In this document: piece after piece, positions 15,024 to 23,270 of the stretch | Numbering within the stretch: position 1 is the first letter of the stretch | How the letters are laid out: each line of letters opens with the position of its first letter | Assembly (NCBI RefSeq): GCF_016429065.1 | Contig: NZ_JAELTX010000043.1 | Coordinates: 1-40,703 of the forward strand | Direction: 5' to 3' | Origin: Pedobacter sp. ASV17 | GTDB taxonomy: Bacteria; Bacteroidota; Bacteroidia; Sphingobacteriales; Sphingobacteriaceae | DNA: 40,703 nt | Translations under genes and position numbers: made by a program | Notes under the pieces: model-generated | Told to the model about the DNA's origin: nothing | The model's database searches: none | Seen by the model: the letters and a program-made list of their open reading frames with translations, nothing else

Positions 15024-15374
15024 ATGATTATCGAGATTCTTAAATCGAAAATACACCGTGTTAAGGTAACCCAAGCAGAGCTTAACTATGTAGGAAGCAT
15101 TACCATTGATGAAGATTTGATGGATGCAGCAAACATTATTGCTAACGAAAAGGTGCAGATTGTGAACAACAATAACGGCGAACGCTTTGAAACGTATGTG
15201 ATTAAAGGCGAAAGAGGATCTGGTGCGATATGCTTAAATGGAGCCGCGGCAAGAAGAGTGCAAATTGGTGACATCCTTATCATTATATCTTATGGTTCTT
15301 TGCCTATCGAAGAAGCTAAAAAGTACGAACCAATACTAGTCTTCCCTGACGATAACAACCGTTTGTTGAAATAA
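15024..15374 (+). CDS. panD: Aspartate 1-decarboxylase
   Basis: This 116-residue pro-enzyme decarboxylates aspartate to beta-alanine for pantothenate synthesis. It has the self-cleavage site YVGSIT, where cutting between Gly24 and Ser25 makes the pyruvoyl cofactor. K9 in LKSKIHR and the [15 protein letters not shown] stretch are conserved active-site regions. Full length. It follows panC by 139 nt, separated by the 20-bp hairpin. It has its own -7 box, so expression is probably not only by read-through. Its stop lies 6 nt from the convergent receptor gene's stop. Confidence 0.97.
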   Translation: MIIEILKSKIHRVKVTQAELNYVGSITIDEDLMDAANIIANEKVQIVNNNNGERFETYVIKGERGSGAICLNGAAARRVQIGDILIIISYGSLPIEEAKKYEPILVFPDDNNRLLK

Positions 15375-15380
15375 AGGCCA

Positions 15381-17759
15381 TTAATTGGCCCTGTTTTCTT
15401 CATCGCTCCGTTTATTCTCCTTGGATTTATAGGTGGAACTGCCAAAGTTGTACGTAATGCCTAACACCAGTCTCTGCGCTGCAAAATAATGGTATAAATC
15501 GTTATTGATAATGCTTTTCTCCCTAAAAATCAGTCTCCTCTTTAGGTTGTCGAAGGCATCGTAAAGAGTTAGCTTAGTGTTGAGCTTGTTTTTTAGCCAT
15601 GCTTTTTGTAGCCCAAAATCTATCCCATATACAGGCGTCATCACATACAAACCGTTGCCGCCTTTCGATTCATAGCTGTAACTTACATCCAACAACCAGC
15701 TTTTAAGGGTAAAAATTTGACTGCCGTTAATGGTGTAGTTTCGTATCGGGATGCGAAAGGTTTGCCCAAAATACGGCGTAAGCTCCTTGTTGTAAAATAA
15801 GCCTAGGTTATGTGTCATGCGCCACCACTTGTTAACCGTAATTGGTGAGCTAACTTGAATGTTTGCAAAATTTCGGTAAGGTAGGTTTCTGCCCAAAAAA
15901 ATCAACTCGTCTGTTTGAGGATTATATTCTGGATAACGAGACATCACGTCAATTTCTCTCCCTGCGTTTAATGAAATGTTAAGGCTCTTCCTGCTGTAGG
16001 TGAGTGCAAACAAACTCGTGGTAGACGGTTGCAGGTAGGGATTTCCTATCCAATAATGCCTAGGGCTGTAGTAAAAGCGGAAAGGATTGAGTGCGGCAAA
16101 AGTTGGTCTTGTGATACGTTTACTATAATTAAAACTAAGCTGCTCGGTGTTGCTCAAAGTGTAGTTTAAATTGATGCTAGGTAGCCACTTCAAATAATCC
16201 CTTTCGGTAAGTTGTTCAGTAGTAGCTGAATTGGCCACGCTACGGGTATGCTCAGCCCTCAAGCCAATGCTATAGCTAAACTTTTTCCACTGACCTAAAT
16301 AGGAAAAATACGCAGCGCTAATATATTCCTGATACCGAAATTGATTACTGCGCTTGGGGTCTATACTAAAAATATCATTGCCTAAAGTGTCATAACGGAG
16401 GTTATTGTGGGTTGAGGTGTAAGCAAATTTGGCGCCCATTTCCAACTTTTGTGTCCCAATGTTCTGCATATAATCAACCTGTGCATTCCTAATCAGGATG
16501 TTGTTTTTTGAATTGGTTTTCCAGTAGCTCAACAAATCTTGCGCAAGCAAATCACGGTTTTGGATGTCTTCCGTTTGTAGGTTGGTTATTTGTGCCAAAG
16601 AAGCCATTACATGCAGCTCGCTGTTTTTAAAGCGGGCATCGTAATTAAGCCCTCCGGTATAATGATGTTGTTTGGGGTGTGCGTCATTATCACTTTTAAT
16701 AAGCGCAAGGGTGTTTTGTTGACTGTTGTCTTGGGTGGTGAGGTGATTTACACTAACAGCATTGCGTTTAACTTGAAGCGTACGTGCAAAAAATTCTAGG
16801 CTTTGCGTCGGTTTTATTTCATAGGCTAAGCGTGCCTGTACATTAAAATTCTGGTTCGCTGTAGCCGTGCGGGTGTCGGTAGTCATGGCGTTGCTATTGG
16901 CTAAAAATTGTAAGGAGTGGTATCTGTAATAAGTGCTTCCTGTGGTATGGCCAAACGTAAGCTGATAACTTAACCGTTCTGTTTTGTAACCAAGAGATAG
17001 GTTATGGTCAAGCAGGCTATAGTTGTTGCGTTGGAGCCTAGCATTATAACTGCCTTTGAGCCCTAAGGATTGATTACGCTTTAATTTTACATCAATAATG
17101 CCTTGGTATTCGCCATCGTACTTTGAAGAGGGCTGATTGATGATTTCAATCGATTCGACCATCTCTGGAGACAAGCCGCTTAAATAGATCAGTATTTCCT
17201 CACTACTCATGTTCGCTGGTTTGCCATCTATAAATAAAGTTGGAATGGCTCTGCTGGCCAATTGCATGCTTCCGTCCTGTCCCACTTGTAAGCCAGGAAG
17301 TTTTCTGAAAACATCGAGTAAATTGGCCGACGATTTAAAAAAGGCATTGTTGGCGATGCCAATTTTTAGTTGCCCGTTTTTGGTGCTAAAAGCCGGTAAG
17401 CCTCCAGTAATGGTTACTTCTTTTAGTAGGCTTGCATCCTCTGCAATAATGATATCTCCTAAGTTGATTGCTTTGCTAAGCTGATGGTTGACAAGAATAC
17501 TTCTTTCTGTTTTCTGATAGCCCATCAAGGTCACTAAAAGGGTGTGTTTTCCGTTTTTAACTTCCCTAAATTCAAAGTTTCCCAAGGTGTCACTGCTAAT
17601 ATATTTAATTGGTGCTGTTTTGTCTTCGTTGATTAAGGACAGGTTGGCTAACATCAGGCCTTTCTTCGTGTTTCCGTCAATTAATCGGCCAGTAATGGTT
17701 TGTGCTTTTGCAGTAAGTAATATCCCTAAAAAAAGACTTAGCCCTAAAATAAATTTCAT
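15381..17759 (-). CDS. Outer-membrane beta-barrel receptor, TonB-receptor-like, with carboxypeptidase-like N-domain
   Basis: This 792-residue protein starts at the ATG giving MKFILGLSLFLG, with a signal peptide cleaved near TAKAQ. Residues about 20-105 form a carboxypeptidase-regulatory-like beta domain (ITGRLIDGNTKKGLMLANLSL, GNFEFREVKNGKHTLLVTLMGY). A plug-like domain follows (LLDVFRKLPGLQVGQDGSM, ALFIDGKPANMSSEEI-type). The rest is a large beta barrel of the outer-membrane family 'OMP_b-brl_3', with TRPTFAALNPFRFYYSPRHY as a typical stretch. Substrate is unknown. I see no SusD partner, so it is not a standard polysaccharide utilisation locus. The AraC-type gene 108 nt upstream on the same strand may control it. 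The upstream TTG start is rejected. Confidence 0.92.
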   Translation of the reverse strand: MKFILGLSLFLGILLTAKAQTITGRLIDGNTKKGLMLANLSLINEDKTAPIKYISSDTLGNFEFREVKNGKHTLLVTLMGYQKTERSILVNHQLSKAINLGDIIIAEDASLLKEVTITGGLPAFSTKNGQLKIGIANNAFFKSSANLLDVFRKLPGLQVGQDGSMQLASRAIPTLFIDGKPANMSSEEILIYLSGLSPEMVESIEIINQPSSKYDGEYQGIIDVKLKRNQSLGLKGSYNARLQRNNYSLLDHNLSLGYKTERLSYQLTFGHTTGSTYYRYHSLQFLANSNAMTTDTRTATANQNFNVQARLAYEIKPTQSLEFFARTLQVKRNAVSVNHLTTQDNSQQNTLALIKSDNDAHPKQHHYTGGLNYDARFKNSELHVMASLAQITNLQTEDIQNRDLLAQDLLSYWKTNSKNNILIRNAQVDYMQNIGTQKLEMGAKFAYTSTHNNLRYDTLGNDIFSIDPKRSNQFRYQEYISAAYFSYLGQWKKFSYSIGLRAEHTRSVANSATTEQLTERDYLKWLPSINLNYTLSNTEQLSFNYSKRITRPTFAALNPFRFYYSPRHYWIGNPYLQPSTTSLFALTYSRKSLNISLNAGREIDVMSRYPEYNPQTDELIFLGRNLPYRNFANIQVSSPITVNKWWRMTHNLGLFYNKELTPYFGQTFRIPIRNYTINGSQIFTLKSWLLDVSYSYESKGGNGLYVMTPVYGIDFGLQKAWLKNKLNTKLTLYDAFDNLKRRLIFREKSIINNDLYHYFAAQRLVLGITYNFGSSTYKSKENKRSDEENRAN

Positions 17760-17867
17760 CGTGCGTGTATTTGGATTTTTGTTAAAGTCCAAAACTAGGC
17801 GGAGATGAAAGGAAAGAGGTTTTGATTTTCAGATTTAGGAGTTCGGAATTATAAATCCGCATCTGTA

Positions 17868-18941
17868 TCAGGATACGACAACAGTCGTTAGTTGCTCTTT
17901 GTAAAGAGTGGGGGTAGTATTTTTATGTTTTTTAAAGGTGCTGTAAAAAGTAGACTTGGAGTTAAAGCCAACCTCATATCCAATGGCTTCCAGTTTAATG
18001 TGCTGCTGTTTGGCAATCATTTGGCAAGCTTCGTTCACTCGGTATTCGTTAATATAGGCCGCAAAACTTTTGCCAAGGTTGTCATTTAATAACTGAGAAA
18101 GTTGATGTCCCGAAATCCCCATTTTACTGGCAAGGTCGTTCAGCTTAAGATCGGGATTTTTGTAAAGAGCACCCTCTGAAATGATCCGATCAAGCTTTGT
18201 GGTAAGGGCCGCTGCCTGTTGTTCGTCAATTTTCTTGTTGGCGTAGCGCACGGTTTCCTGCTTCCGCGAAAACAGATTTTCTCCCCGTCTTTTGCTCATA
18301 AATAAGAAAGTGTTGAAATAAAGTGCAAAGGAGAAAAACAAAGACCCGCTGATACAGTAGCCGTTAAAGAAAGAAAAAAGTGGAAGTTTAAAAGCCAAGG
18401 GTACAATCAGGTTCGCGATGAAAACAGAGAGTAATAGCTTTTCCGTAGTCGGTAATTGTTCTCTTTTTAACAGTTTAATGATTATTGGTTTAAGCAGCCA
18501 AGCAGAAAGGATGTTGTAGAAGGTAAATTGTGCCGCAACAATAGTCCATACATAGTCGTTCCATAAATCTGGATAACGATCGTATGGCGCAATCAGGCTT
18601 ATGGCAATAATAGCTCCGGTCCAAAAGGCATAGGTGCATTTGGCAATGGTCAGGCTTTTTTGTGGCAGTCCCGATGTCGATTTGATGAAGTAGAAAAGTG
18701 AGGGGCCTACCCACGAACTGAATAAAATCCCTATTTGAATGTAAATACCAGGTAAATCTGGATAGAAGTAAAAAATAAAAGACTTGCTAATTTTTAAGCA
18801 GAGCGATAAAAGAAATAAACCTAAGAAAGCCGATGTTGTAGATAAAGGTTTTTTAAAGGTCAGCAAATAGACGCTAATGATAAAGCCATTGAAAACACCT
18901 AAGGCGCCAAAGAAAAATAAAATTTGCTGACTGAGGTTCAT
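17868..18941 (-). CDS. Membrane-anchored AraC-family transcription regulator
   Basis: This 357-residue protein has about seven hydrophobic segments over residues 1-220 (for example ILFFFGALGVFNGFIISVYLL and FLGLFLLSLCLKI). A cytoplasmic C-terminal AraC/XylS DNA-binding domain occupies residues about 250-350. Its two helix-turn-helix units show LNDLASKMGISGHQLSQLLN and LEAIGYEVGFNSKSTFYSTF. This layout is common in Bacteroidota and suggests sensing in or through the membrane. It lies upstream of the barrel receptor in the same orientation, so I infer regulation of that gene, without an operator that I can point to. Confidence 0.92.
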   Translation of the reverse strand: MNLSQQILFFFGALGVFNGFIISVYLLTFKKPLSTTSAFLGLFLLSLCLKISKSFIFYFYPDLPGIYIQIGILFSSWVGPSLFYFIKSTSGLPQKSLTIAKCTYAFWTGAIIAISLIAPYDRYPDLWNDYVWTIVAAQFTFYNILSAWLLKPIIIKLLKREQLPTTEKLLLSVFIANLIVPLAFKLPLFSFFNGYCISGSLFFSFALYFNTFLFMSKRRGENLFSRKQETVRYANKKIDEQQAAALTTKLDRIISEGALYKNPDLKLNDLASKMGISGHQLSQLLNDNLGKSFAAYINEYRVNEACQMIAKQQHIKLEAIGYEVGFNSKSTFYSTFKKHKNTTPTLYKEQLTTVVVS

Positions 18942-19071
18942 TTAACAAAAATAACAATCTTGACTAAACTGCCGAATGCTTGGGCATATAGATTTCTAGA
19001 AGCTCAATGGCTAAGTCGTTTGAACATCTTTCCATCACCAAAATGTGGCATGAAATAAATGTTATGTTTGC

Positions 19072-19096
19072 ATAGTATTATTTGCAAAAATACTAT
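19072..19096. promoter_or_regulatory. Near-palindromic operator candidate upstream of acyl-CoA dehydrogenase
   Basis: Arms ATAGTATT and AATACTAT flank a central TTTGCAAA palindrome. The whole is symmetric except for one extra base on the left. Its right arm overlaps the -7 box of the dehydrogenase promoter, where a repressor would block initiation. Confidence 0.6.
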
Positions 19097-19101
19097 CTTT
19101 G
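19094..19101 (+). promoter_or_regulatory. -7 box for acyl-CoA dehydrogenase
   Basis: TATCTTTG matches TAnnTTTG and lies 24 nt before the ATG. The nearest TTTG upstream is 23 nt away (19067-19070), longer than the usual 19. That TTTG is itself part of a second -7-like box TATGTTTG at 19063-19070. Confidence 0.55.
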
Positions 19102-19124
19102 AAATCTAACCAATTTACCTTTTT

Positions 19125-20264
19125 ATGCATTTTGAATTAAGCGAAGAGCAGCAAATGATTAGGCAAGCAGCCAGAGATTTTGCCCAAAATGAATTAAAGC
19201 CCGGTGTAATAGACCGAGATGAACATCAAAAATTTCCAGCTGAACAAGTTAAAAAGCTTGGGGAGTTGGGTTTTTTGGGAATGATGGTTGATCCAAAGTA
19301 CGATGGCGGAGGAATGGACAGTGTTTCTTACGCCCTGGTAATGGAAGAGCTTTCGAAAGTAGATGCCTCGGCTTCTGTAGTCGTTTCTGTAAATAACTCC
19401 CTGGTTTGTTATGGACTAGAAAAATATGGCACTGAAGCACAAAAAGAAAAATATTTGAAGCCGTTAGCGGCTGGCACGCAAATCGGCGCTTTCTGTCTTT
19501 CTGAGCCTGAAGCGGGCTCAGATGCCACTTCACAACAAACTACTGCCGAAGATAAGGGCGATTATTATCTTTTGAACGGAACCAAAAACTGGATTACCAA
19601 TGGAAGTACTGCTAGTACCTATTTGGTGATTGCGCAAACCCACAAAGAACTAAAACATAAAGGCATCAATGCGTTTATTGTTGAAAAAGGAACCCCTGGT
19701 TTTACCATTGGACCAAAAGAAAATAAACTGGGCATTCGTGGGTCTGATACCCACTCGTTAATGTTTAATGATGTAAAAGTGCCTAAAGAAAACCGTATTG
19801 GAGAAGATGGTTTTGGCTTTAAATTTGCCATGAAAACCTTAGAGGGTGGACGTATTGGTATTGCTGCACAAGCTTTAGGGATTGCTGCGGGGGCTTACGA
19901 GCTAGCTTTGGCCTATTCAAAAGAACGTAAAGCCTTTGGTAAGCCAATCTCTGATCATCAAGCCATTGCTTTTAAATTGGCCGATATGGCTACACAAATT
20001 GAGGCCGCCAGGTTATTGGTGCATAAGGCCGCTTGGTTGAAAGATCAAGGATTGTCTTACACGCTGGAAGGCTCTATGGCTAAATTATTCGCCAGTAAAG
20101 TAGCGATGGACGTTACGGTAGAGGCCGTGCAAATTCACGGTGGTTACGGTTTTGTGAAAGAATATCACGTAGAACGACTGATGAGAGATGCCAAAATCAC
20201 CCAGATTTACGAAGGGACGTCTGAAATTCAGAAACTAGTCATCAGCAGAAGCGTATTGGGTTAA
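19125..20264 (+). CDS. Acyl-CoA dehydrogenase (short-chain/butyryl-type)
   Basis: This 379-residue FAD enzyme oxidises acyl-CoA to trans-2-enoyl-CoA and passes electrons to an electron-transfer flavoprotein. All three family domains are present: the N-terminal helical domain, the middle beta domain (QIGAFCLSEPEAGSDA and NGTKNWITNG contact FAD), and the C-terminal helical domain (KERKAFGKPISDHQAI and QIHGGYGFVKEY). The catalytic base is Glu363 in YEGTSEIQ near the end, the position used by short-chain enzymes. The gene stands alone with its own promoter and operator-like palindrome. The exact chain-length preference cannot be read from sequence. Confidence 0.95.
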   Translation: MHFELSEEQQMIRQAARDFAQNELKPGVIDRDEHQKFPAEQVKKLGELGFLGMMVDPKYDGGGMDSVSYALVMEELSKVDASASVVVSVNNSLVCYGLEKYGTEAQKEKYLKPLAAGTQIGAFCLSEPEAGSDATSQQTTAEDKGDYYLLNGTKNWITNGSTASTYLVIAQTHKELKHKGINAFIVEKGTPGFTIGPKENKLGIRGSDTHSLMFNDVKVPKENRIGEDGFGFKFAMKTLEGGRIGIAAQALGIAAGAYELALAYSKERKAFGKPISDHQAIAFKLADMATQIEAARLLVHKAAWLKDQGLSYTLEGSMAKLFASKVAMDVTVEAVQIHGGYGFVKEYHVERLMRDAKITQIYEGTSEIQKLVISRSVLG

Positions 20265-20370
20265 GGTATTATTGCCAATCCGATAAAGCTTTCTTTATAC
20301 CTTATTCGGCTCTTGTTTAGTATTTGCAATTCATCGCATTTGTTGAAGAAGAGTCGAATATTTTTACTGC

Positions 20371-20721
20371 TTATGATTCTGAGGTACCAAAAGCAGCATC
20401 CAAAATCATTTTAATGACGGTAACTGCAATGGCAAGGATTGCTGCGGATAAAAATCCCGAAGTATTAAAACCAGTCATCCAGCTATCCACCAATAAAATC
20501 ATCAGTACAGAAATGATGAAAGATACCAGTCCCAAGGTTAAAAAGTTGAGGACAAAGGTAAAAACCCGCAGTATCAAGCCTATGGTAGCATTGGCTGCAG
20601 CAATTAAAAGAGCGGCAATAATGGCGCTTCCATAGCCATCTACACTAACGCCGGGCACCAAATAAGCCCCGATCAATACGGCAAGGCCCATTAATAGCAC
20701 TTCTAAAATTAGCTTAATCAT
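20371..20721 (-). CDS. Small four-helix membrane protein, phage holin 4_2 / YvlD family
   Basis: This 116-residue protein is almost entirely made of four hydrophobic segments (about residues 3-22, 31-52, 57-80 and 88-110). It shows the family features GAYLVPGVSVDGYGSAIIAALLIA and LNFLTLGLVSFIISVLMILL in its sequence, quoted here in part. The family is named after phage holins, but these chromosomal members are ordinary inner-membrane proteins of unknown role. It starts only 14 nt from the divergent lipoprotein gene, so their promoters must overlap or lie inside the other gene. Confidence 0.85.
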   Translation of the reverse strand: MIKLILEVLLMGLAVLIGAYLVPGVSVDGYGSAIIAALLIAAANATIGLILRVFTFVLNFLTLGLVSFIISVLMILLVDSWMTGFNTSGFLSAAILAIAVTVIKMILDAAFGTSES

Positions 20722-20735
20722 AGTAACTTCGTTAA

Positions 20736-21155
20736 ATGTTTAGCAAAATAACACTAATTATCGCATGTTGTTTAATTTTTAGCTCCTGTTTTTTCAAGGG
20801 AGATAAAAGTTTAGATATCCGCTTTTCTAGCGATAGCACCAAAATTGAGTTGAATGGTATAGAAGACGCTAACCTTTTTCAGCTCCGCAAGCACCTAACG
20901 GATACTGCATTTGCAGAAACCCTGCTGAGCGTAGAGGCGGTAGACCAAGAGAACCAAGAAGCGGACAGTTTGGTGAAAGGAAGCTTAGAAGTGGTAGATA
21001 AGACACTTGTCTTCACACCTCATCAGCCATTTACAAAAGGAACTGCTTATATGGTGCAAACGGTACTGAATTCGAGCTTTGGAAAAACGAAGGATATCCT
21101 TAAAGCTGATTTGGGGCATAATCCTAAACTGCAGGAGAAAAGGTTGGAGCGTTAA
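20736..21155 (+). CDS. Small lipoprotein with Ig-like features
   Basis: This 139-residue protein has a signal peptide ending IFSSC (Cys18). The mature part reads like one beta-sandwich domain. TLVFTPHQPFTKGTAYMVQ is typical of Big_5-type bacterial Ig-like domains, where a 'parts that are formed by force' strand ends in FxPxxPFxxGxxY. The function is unknown, probably a surface or periplasmic binding module. It is divergent from the small membrane protein with a 14-nt gap. The MFS gene downstream has its own -7 box and need not be co-transcribed. Confidence 0.7.
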   Translation: MFSKITLIIACCLIFSSCFFKGDKSLDIRFSSDSTKIELNGIEDANLFQLRKHLTDTAFAETLLSVEAVDQENQEADSLVKGSLEVVDKTLVFTPHQPFTKGTAYMVQTVLNSSFGKTKDILKADLGHNPKLQEKRLER

Positions 21156-21201
21156 TTTCTGACTCTCTACTTAACAATGAATAAGTAGTGCTTATGATTA
21201 T

Positions 21202-21209
21202 TATCTTTG
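21202..21209 (+). promoter_or_regulatory. -7 box for the MFS gene
   Basis: TATCTTTG matches TAnnTTTG and ends 18 nt before the ATG at 21228. No -33 TTG is found at standard spacing. The box contains the TTG that extends the open frame upstream, which argues against that start. Confidence 0.5.
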
Positions 21210-21227
21210 GCGGCTAAACTCCACCCA

Positions 21228-22490
21228 ATGTCCGAGCAAAAAACAAGTACATTTACCAGTTACCAGAAATTAGTCATCTTATTATTGGCGTTAACGCAGT
21301 TTTCTGTCATTCTTGATTTTATGGTGATGTCGCCATTGGGTGATATTCTGATGAAGTCCTTGAGCTTGAGTCCTAAGGAATTTGCGGTAGTGGTTTCGGC
21401 TTATGCGTTAAGCGCTGGTGTATCGGGGTTGTTAACCGCGGGTTTTGCTGATAAGTTTGATCGTAAAAAGCTGCTGTTGTTTTTTTATGCAGGCTTTATA
21501 TTGGGCACCGTTTTTTGTGGTTTGTCCCATACTTATGTAGAGCTGGTAGCGGCTCGCATCATTACGGGTATTTTTGGTGGCGTGATCAGTTCTATAGGCA
21601 TGGCCATCATCACCGATTTGTTTAGCTTGCAACAACGCGGCAGGGTAATGGGCTTTGTGCAAATGGCTTTTGGGGCAAGTCAAGTACTGGGAGTTCCCAT
21701 TGGACTTTATTTAGCCAATCTTTGGGGTTGGGAAGCTCCGTTTTGGCTAGTGGTAGGCATAGCGGTGGTTACCGCACTTTTCATTGCCATCAAATTGAGG
21801 CCAGTAACCGAGCACCTTTTCCTTAAAAAAGAAAAAACAGCCCTTGCCCATTTATGGCATACCATTAAACAAAAGAAACATCGTATTGGCTTTACCTCTA
21901 CGGCGCTACTTTCCATTGGAGGCTTCATGATGATGCCCTTTGGTAGTGCCTTTGCCGTTAATAATCTTGGGATTACCGAAAACCAATTGCCCATGCTCTT
22001 CATGGTTTCAGGGTTAAGCTCATTAATTATCCTACCTGTGATCGGGAAGTTGAGTGACAGAATAAGCAAGTTAAAGATTTTTACAGTGGCTTCGTTATGG
22101 ATGATGGTGATGTGCGTGATTTATACCAATCTTTCGGTCACTCCATTTTTAGTGGTGATTTTGGTCAACATACTGATGATGATGGGCGTAATGAGCCGTA
22201 TGATTCCTTCACAGGCACTCACTTCAGCTATTCCTGATCCGCAGGATAGAGGTGCTTTTATGAGCATCAATACCTCATTGCAACAAATTGCTGGGGGCGT
22301 AGCTTCTATTGCGGCAGGACTTATTGTAACCTCAAAAGGTAAGGGACAGCCCCTAGAGCATTATGATATGGTGGCCTATGTTATTGTGGTCATTAGCATC
22401 ATGAGCATTTGGTTGATGGGAAGGGTAAATAAAATTGTAGAGGCTAAGACGACAAAAATGCCGACTAGCGCTCCCGTGTTAGAACATTAG
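21228..22490 (+). CDS. Major facilitator superfamily transporter
   Basis: This 420-residue inner-membrane protein has about twelve hydrophobic segments in two halves joined by a cytoplasmic loop near residue 205 (LRPVTEHLFLKKEKT). The MFS loop 2-3 motif appears as GFADKFDRKKLL, and LYLANLWGWEAPFW sits at the position typical of the DHA1 drug/sugar exporter group. The start is MSEQKTSTFTSY. The substrate cannot be deduced. Efflux of a drug, sugar or metabolite is likely from the subfamily look. It is followed 58 nt later by an outer-membrane barrel gene that is probably independent. Confidence 0.92.
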   Translation: MSEQKTSTFTSYQKLVILLLALTQFSVILDFMVMSPLGDILMKSLSLSPKEFAVVVSAYALSAGVSGLLTAGFADKFDRKKLLLFFYAGFILGTVFCGLSHTYVELVAARIITGIFGGVISSIGMAIITDLFSLQQRGRVMGFVQMAFGASQVLGVPIGLYLANLWGWEAPFWLVVGIAVVTALFIAIKLRPVTEHLFLKKEKTALAHLWHTIKQKKHRIGFTSTALLSIGGFMMMPFGSAFAVNNLGITENQLPMLFMVSGLSSLIILPVIGKLSDRISKLKIFTVASLWMMVMCVIYTNLSVTPFLVVILVNILMMMGVMSRMIPSQALTSAIPDPQDRGAFMSINTSLQQIAGGVASIAAGLIVTSKGKGQPLEHYDMVAYVIVVISIMSIWLMGRVNKIVEAKTTKMPTSAPVLEH

Positions 22491-22548
22491 TTTTTTGCGG
22501 AACAATTTTATTATATTCAGCGCATAAAAACCAATAACTAAACAATTT

Positions 22549-23229
22549 ATGAGAAAACTTTTCGTCGCCTTACTAGCGACATTGGCTTTTCATGCCAAGG
22601 CACAAGAGGTTGCCAAATCATCAGTGTTAAATGTCCAGCGATTTCGTGTCGCATTAAATGGAGGTTTTAGTTATATGACGGCTAAAATATCTCCAGAGGT
22701 TTCTCCGCAGGACCGAAATTATATTTCTGGCCTTAAATCAGGATATCATTACGGGATAGATGCTGCATATTTTGTGAAATCGTGGGGTCTTGGTGCTAAA
22801 TTTAGCCAGTTCAAAAGCTCAAACAGCGGCCTTGGAACATTTGAAGGAAATACCGTGTCGGTTAGTAACCATTTGACAACCACTTTCATTGGGCCCAGCG
22901 TTTCTGGGAAAAAAACCAGCGCAAGTAATATCCATACCTTTGTATTTGCTTTGGGAATGGGATATCTTGGTTATCGTGATAATTCTTTAGTGAACAATGT
23001 GCCAATTAAAATAACTGGGGGAACGTTTGGTGCCGCGATAGATTTTGGTTATGATATTCGAGTAGCCAAATACTTGGCTTTGGGCGCACAGCTTTCTATG
23101 GTGGGCGGTTCGCTGGGGAAGGCTAATTATGAAAGTGTAGGCGGCTCGTTTACTCAAAAATTTGACGACGATAGGCGTGAGAACTTATCTAGATTAGACA
23201 TCTCTTTGGGAGCTAGATTTAACTTTTAA
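22549..23229 (+). CDS. Outer-membrane beta-barrel protein
   Basis: This 226-residue protein has a signal peptide (MRKLFVALLATLAFHAKAQ) and a body of short amphipathic beta strands. It ends in a strand closing with Phe (LDISLGARFNF), the signal recognised by the BAM machinery. The size fits an eight-stranded OmpA/OmpX-type barrel (porin-like 'outer membrane beta-barrel' family). No periplasmic domain is present. Neighbours give no clue to its role. Confidence 0.85.
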   Translation: MRKLFVALLATLAFHAKAQEVAKSSVLNVQRFRVALNGGFSYMTAKISPEVSPQDRNYISGLKSGYHYGIDAAYFVKSWGLGAKFSQFKSSNSGLGTFEGNTVSVSNHLTTTFIGPSVSGKKTSASNIHTFVFALGMGYLGYRDNSLVNNVPIKITGGTFGAAIDFGYDIRVAKYLALGAQLSMVGGSLGKANYESVGGSFTQKFDDDRRENLSRLDISLGARFNF

Positions 23230-23270
23230 TATAAGTAATCAATCAAGTTATGCGCTTAAAACTGAATAAA

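Noticed and set aside
20281..20320. Possible terminator after acyl-CoA dehydrogenase
   Set aside because: Only a mismatched CCGAT/ATTCGG pairing is present with no T-run, too weak to list.
20324..20635. 103-codon plus-strand frame over the holin-like gene
   Set aside because: The opposite strand encodes a well-formed four-helix membrane protein. This frame has no features.
20371..20721. Prophage lysis gene (holin)
   Set aside because: The family name is historical. No endolysin or other phage gene is near.
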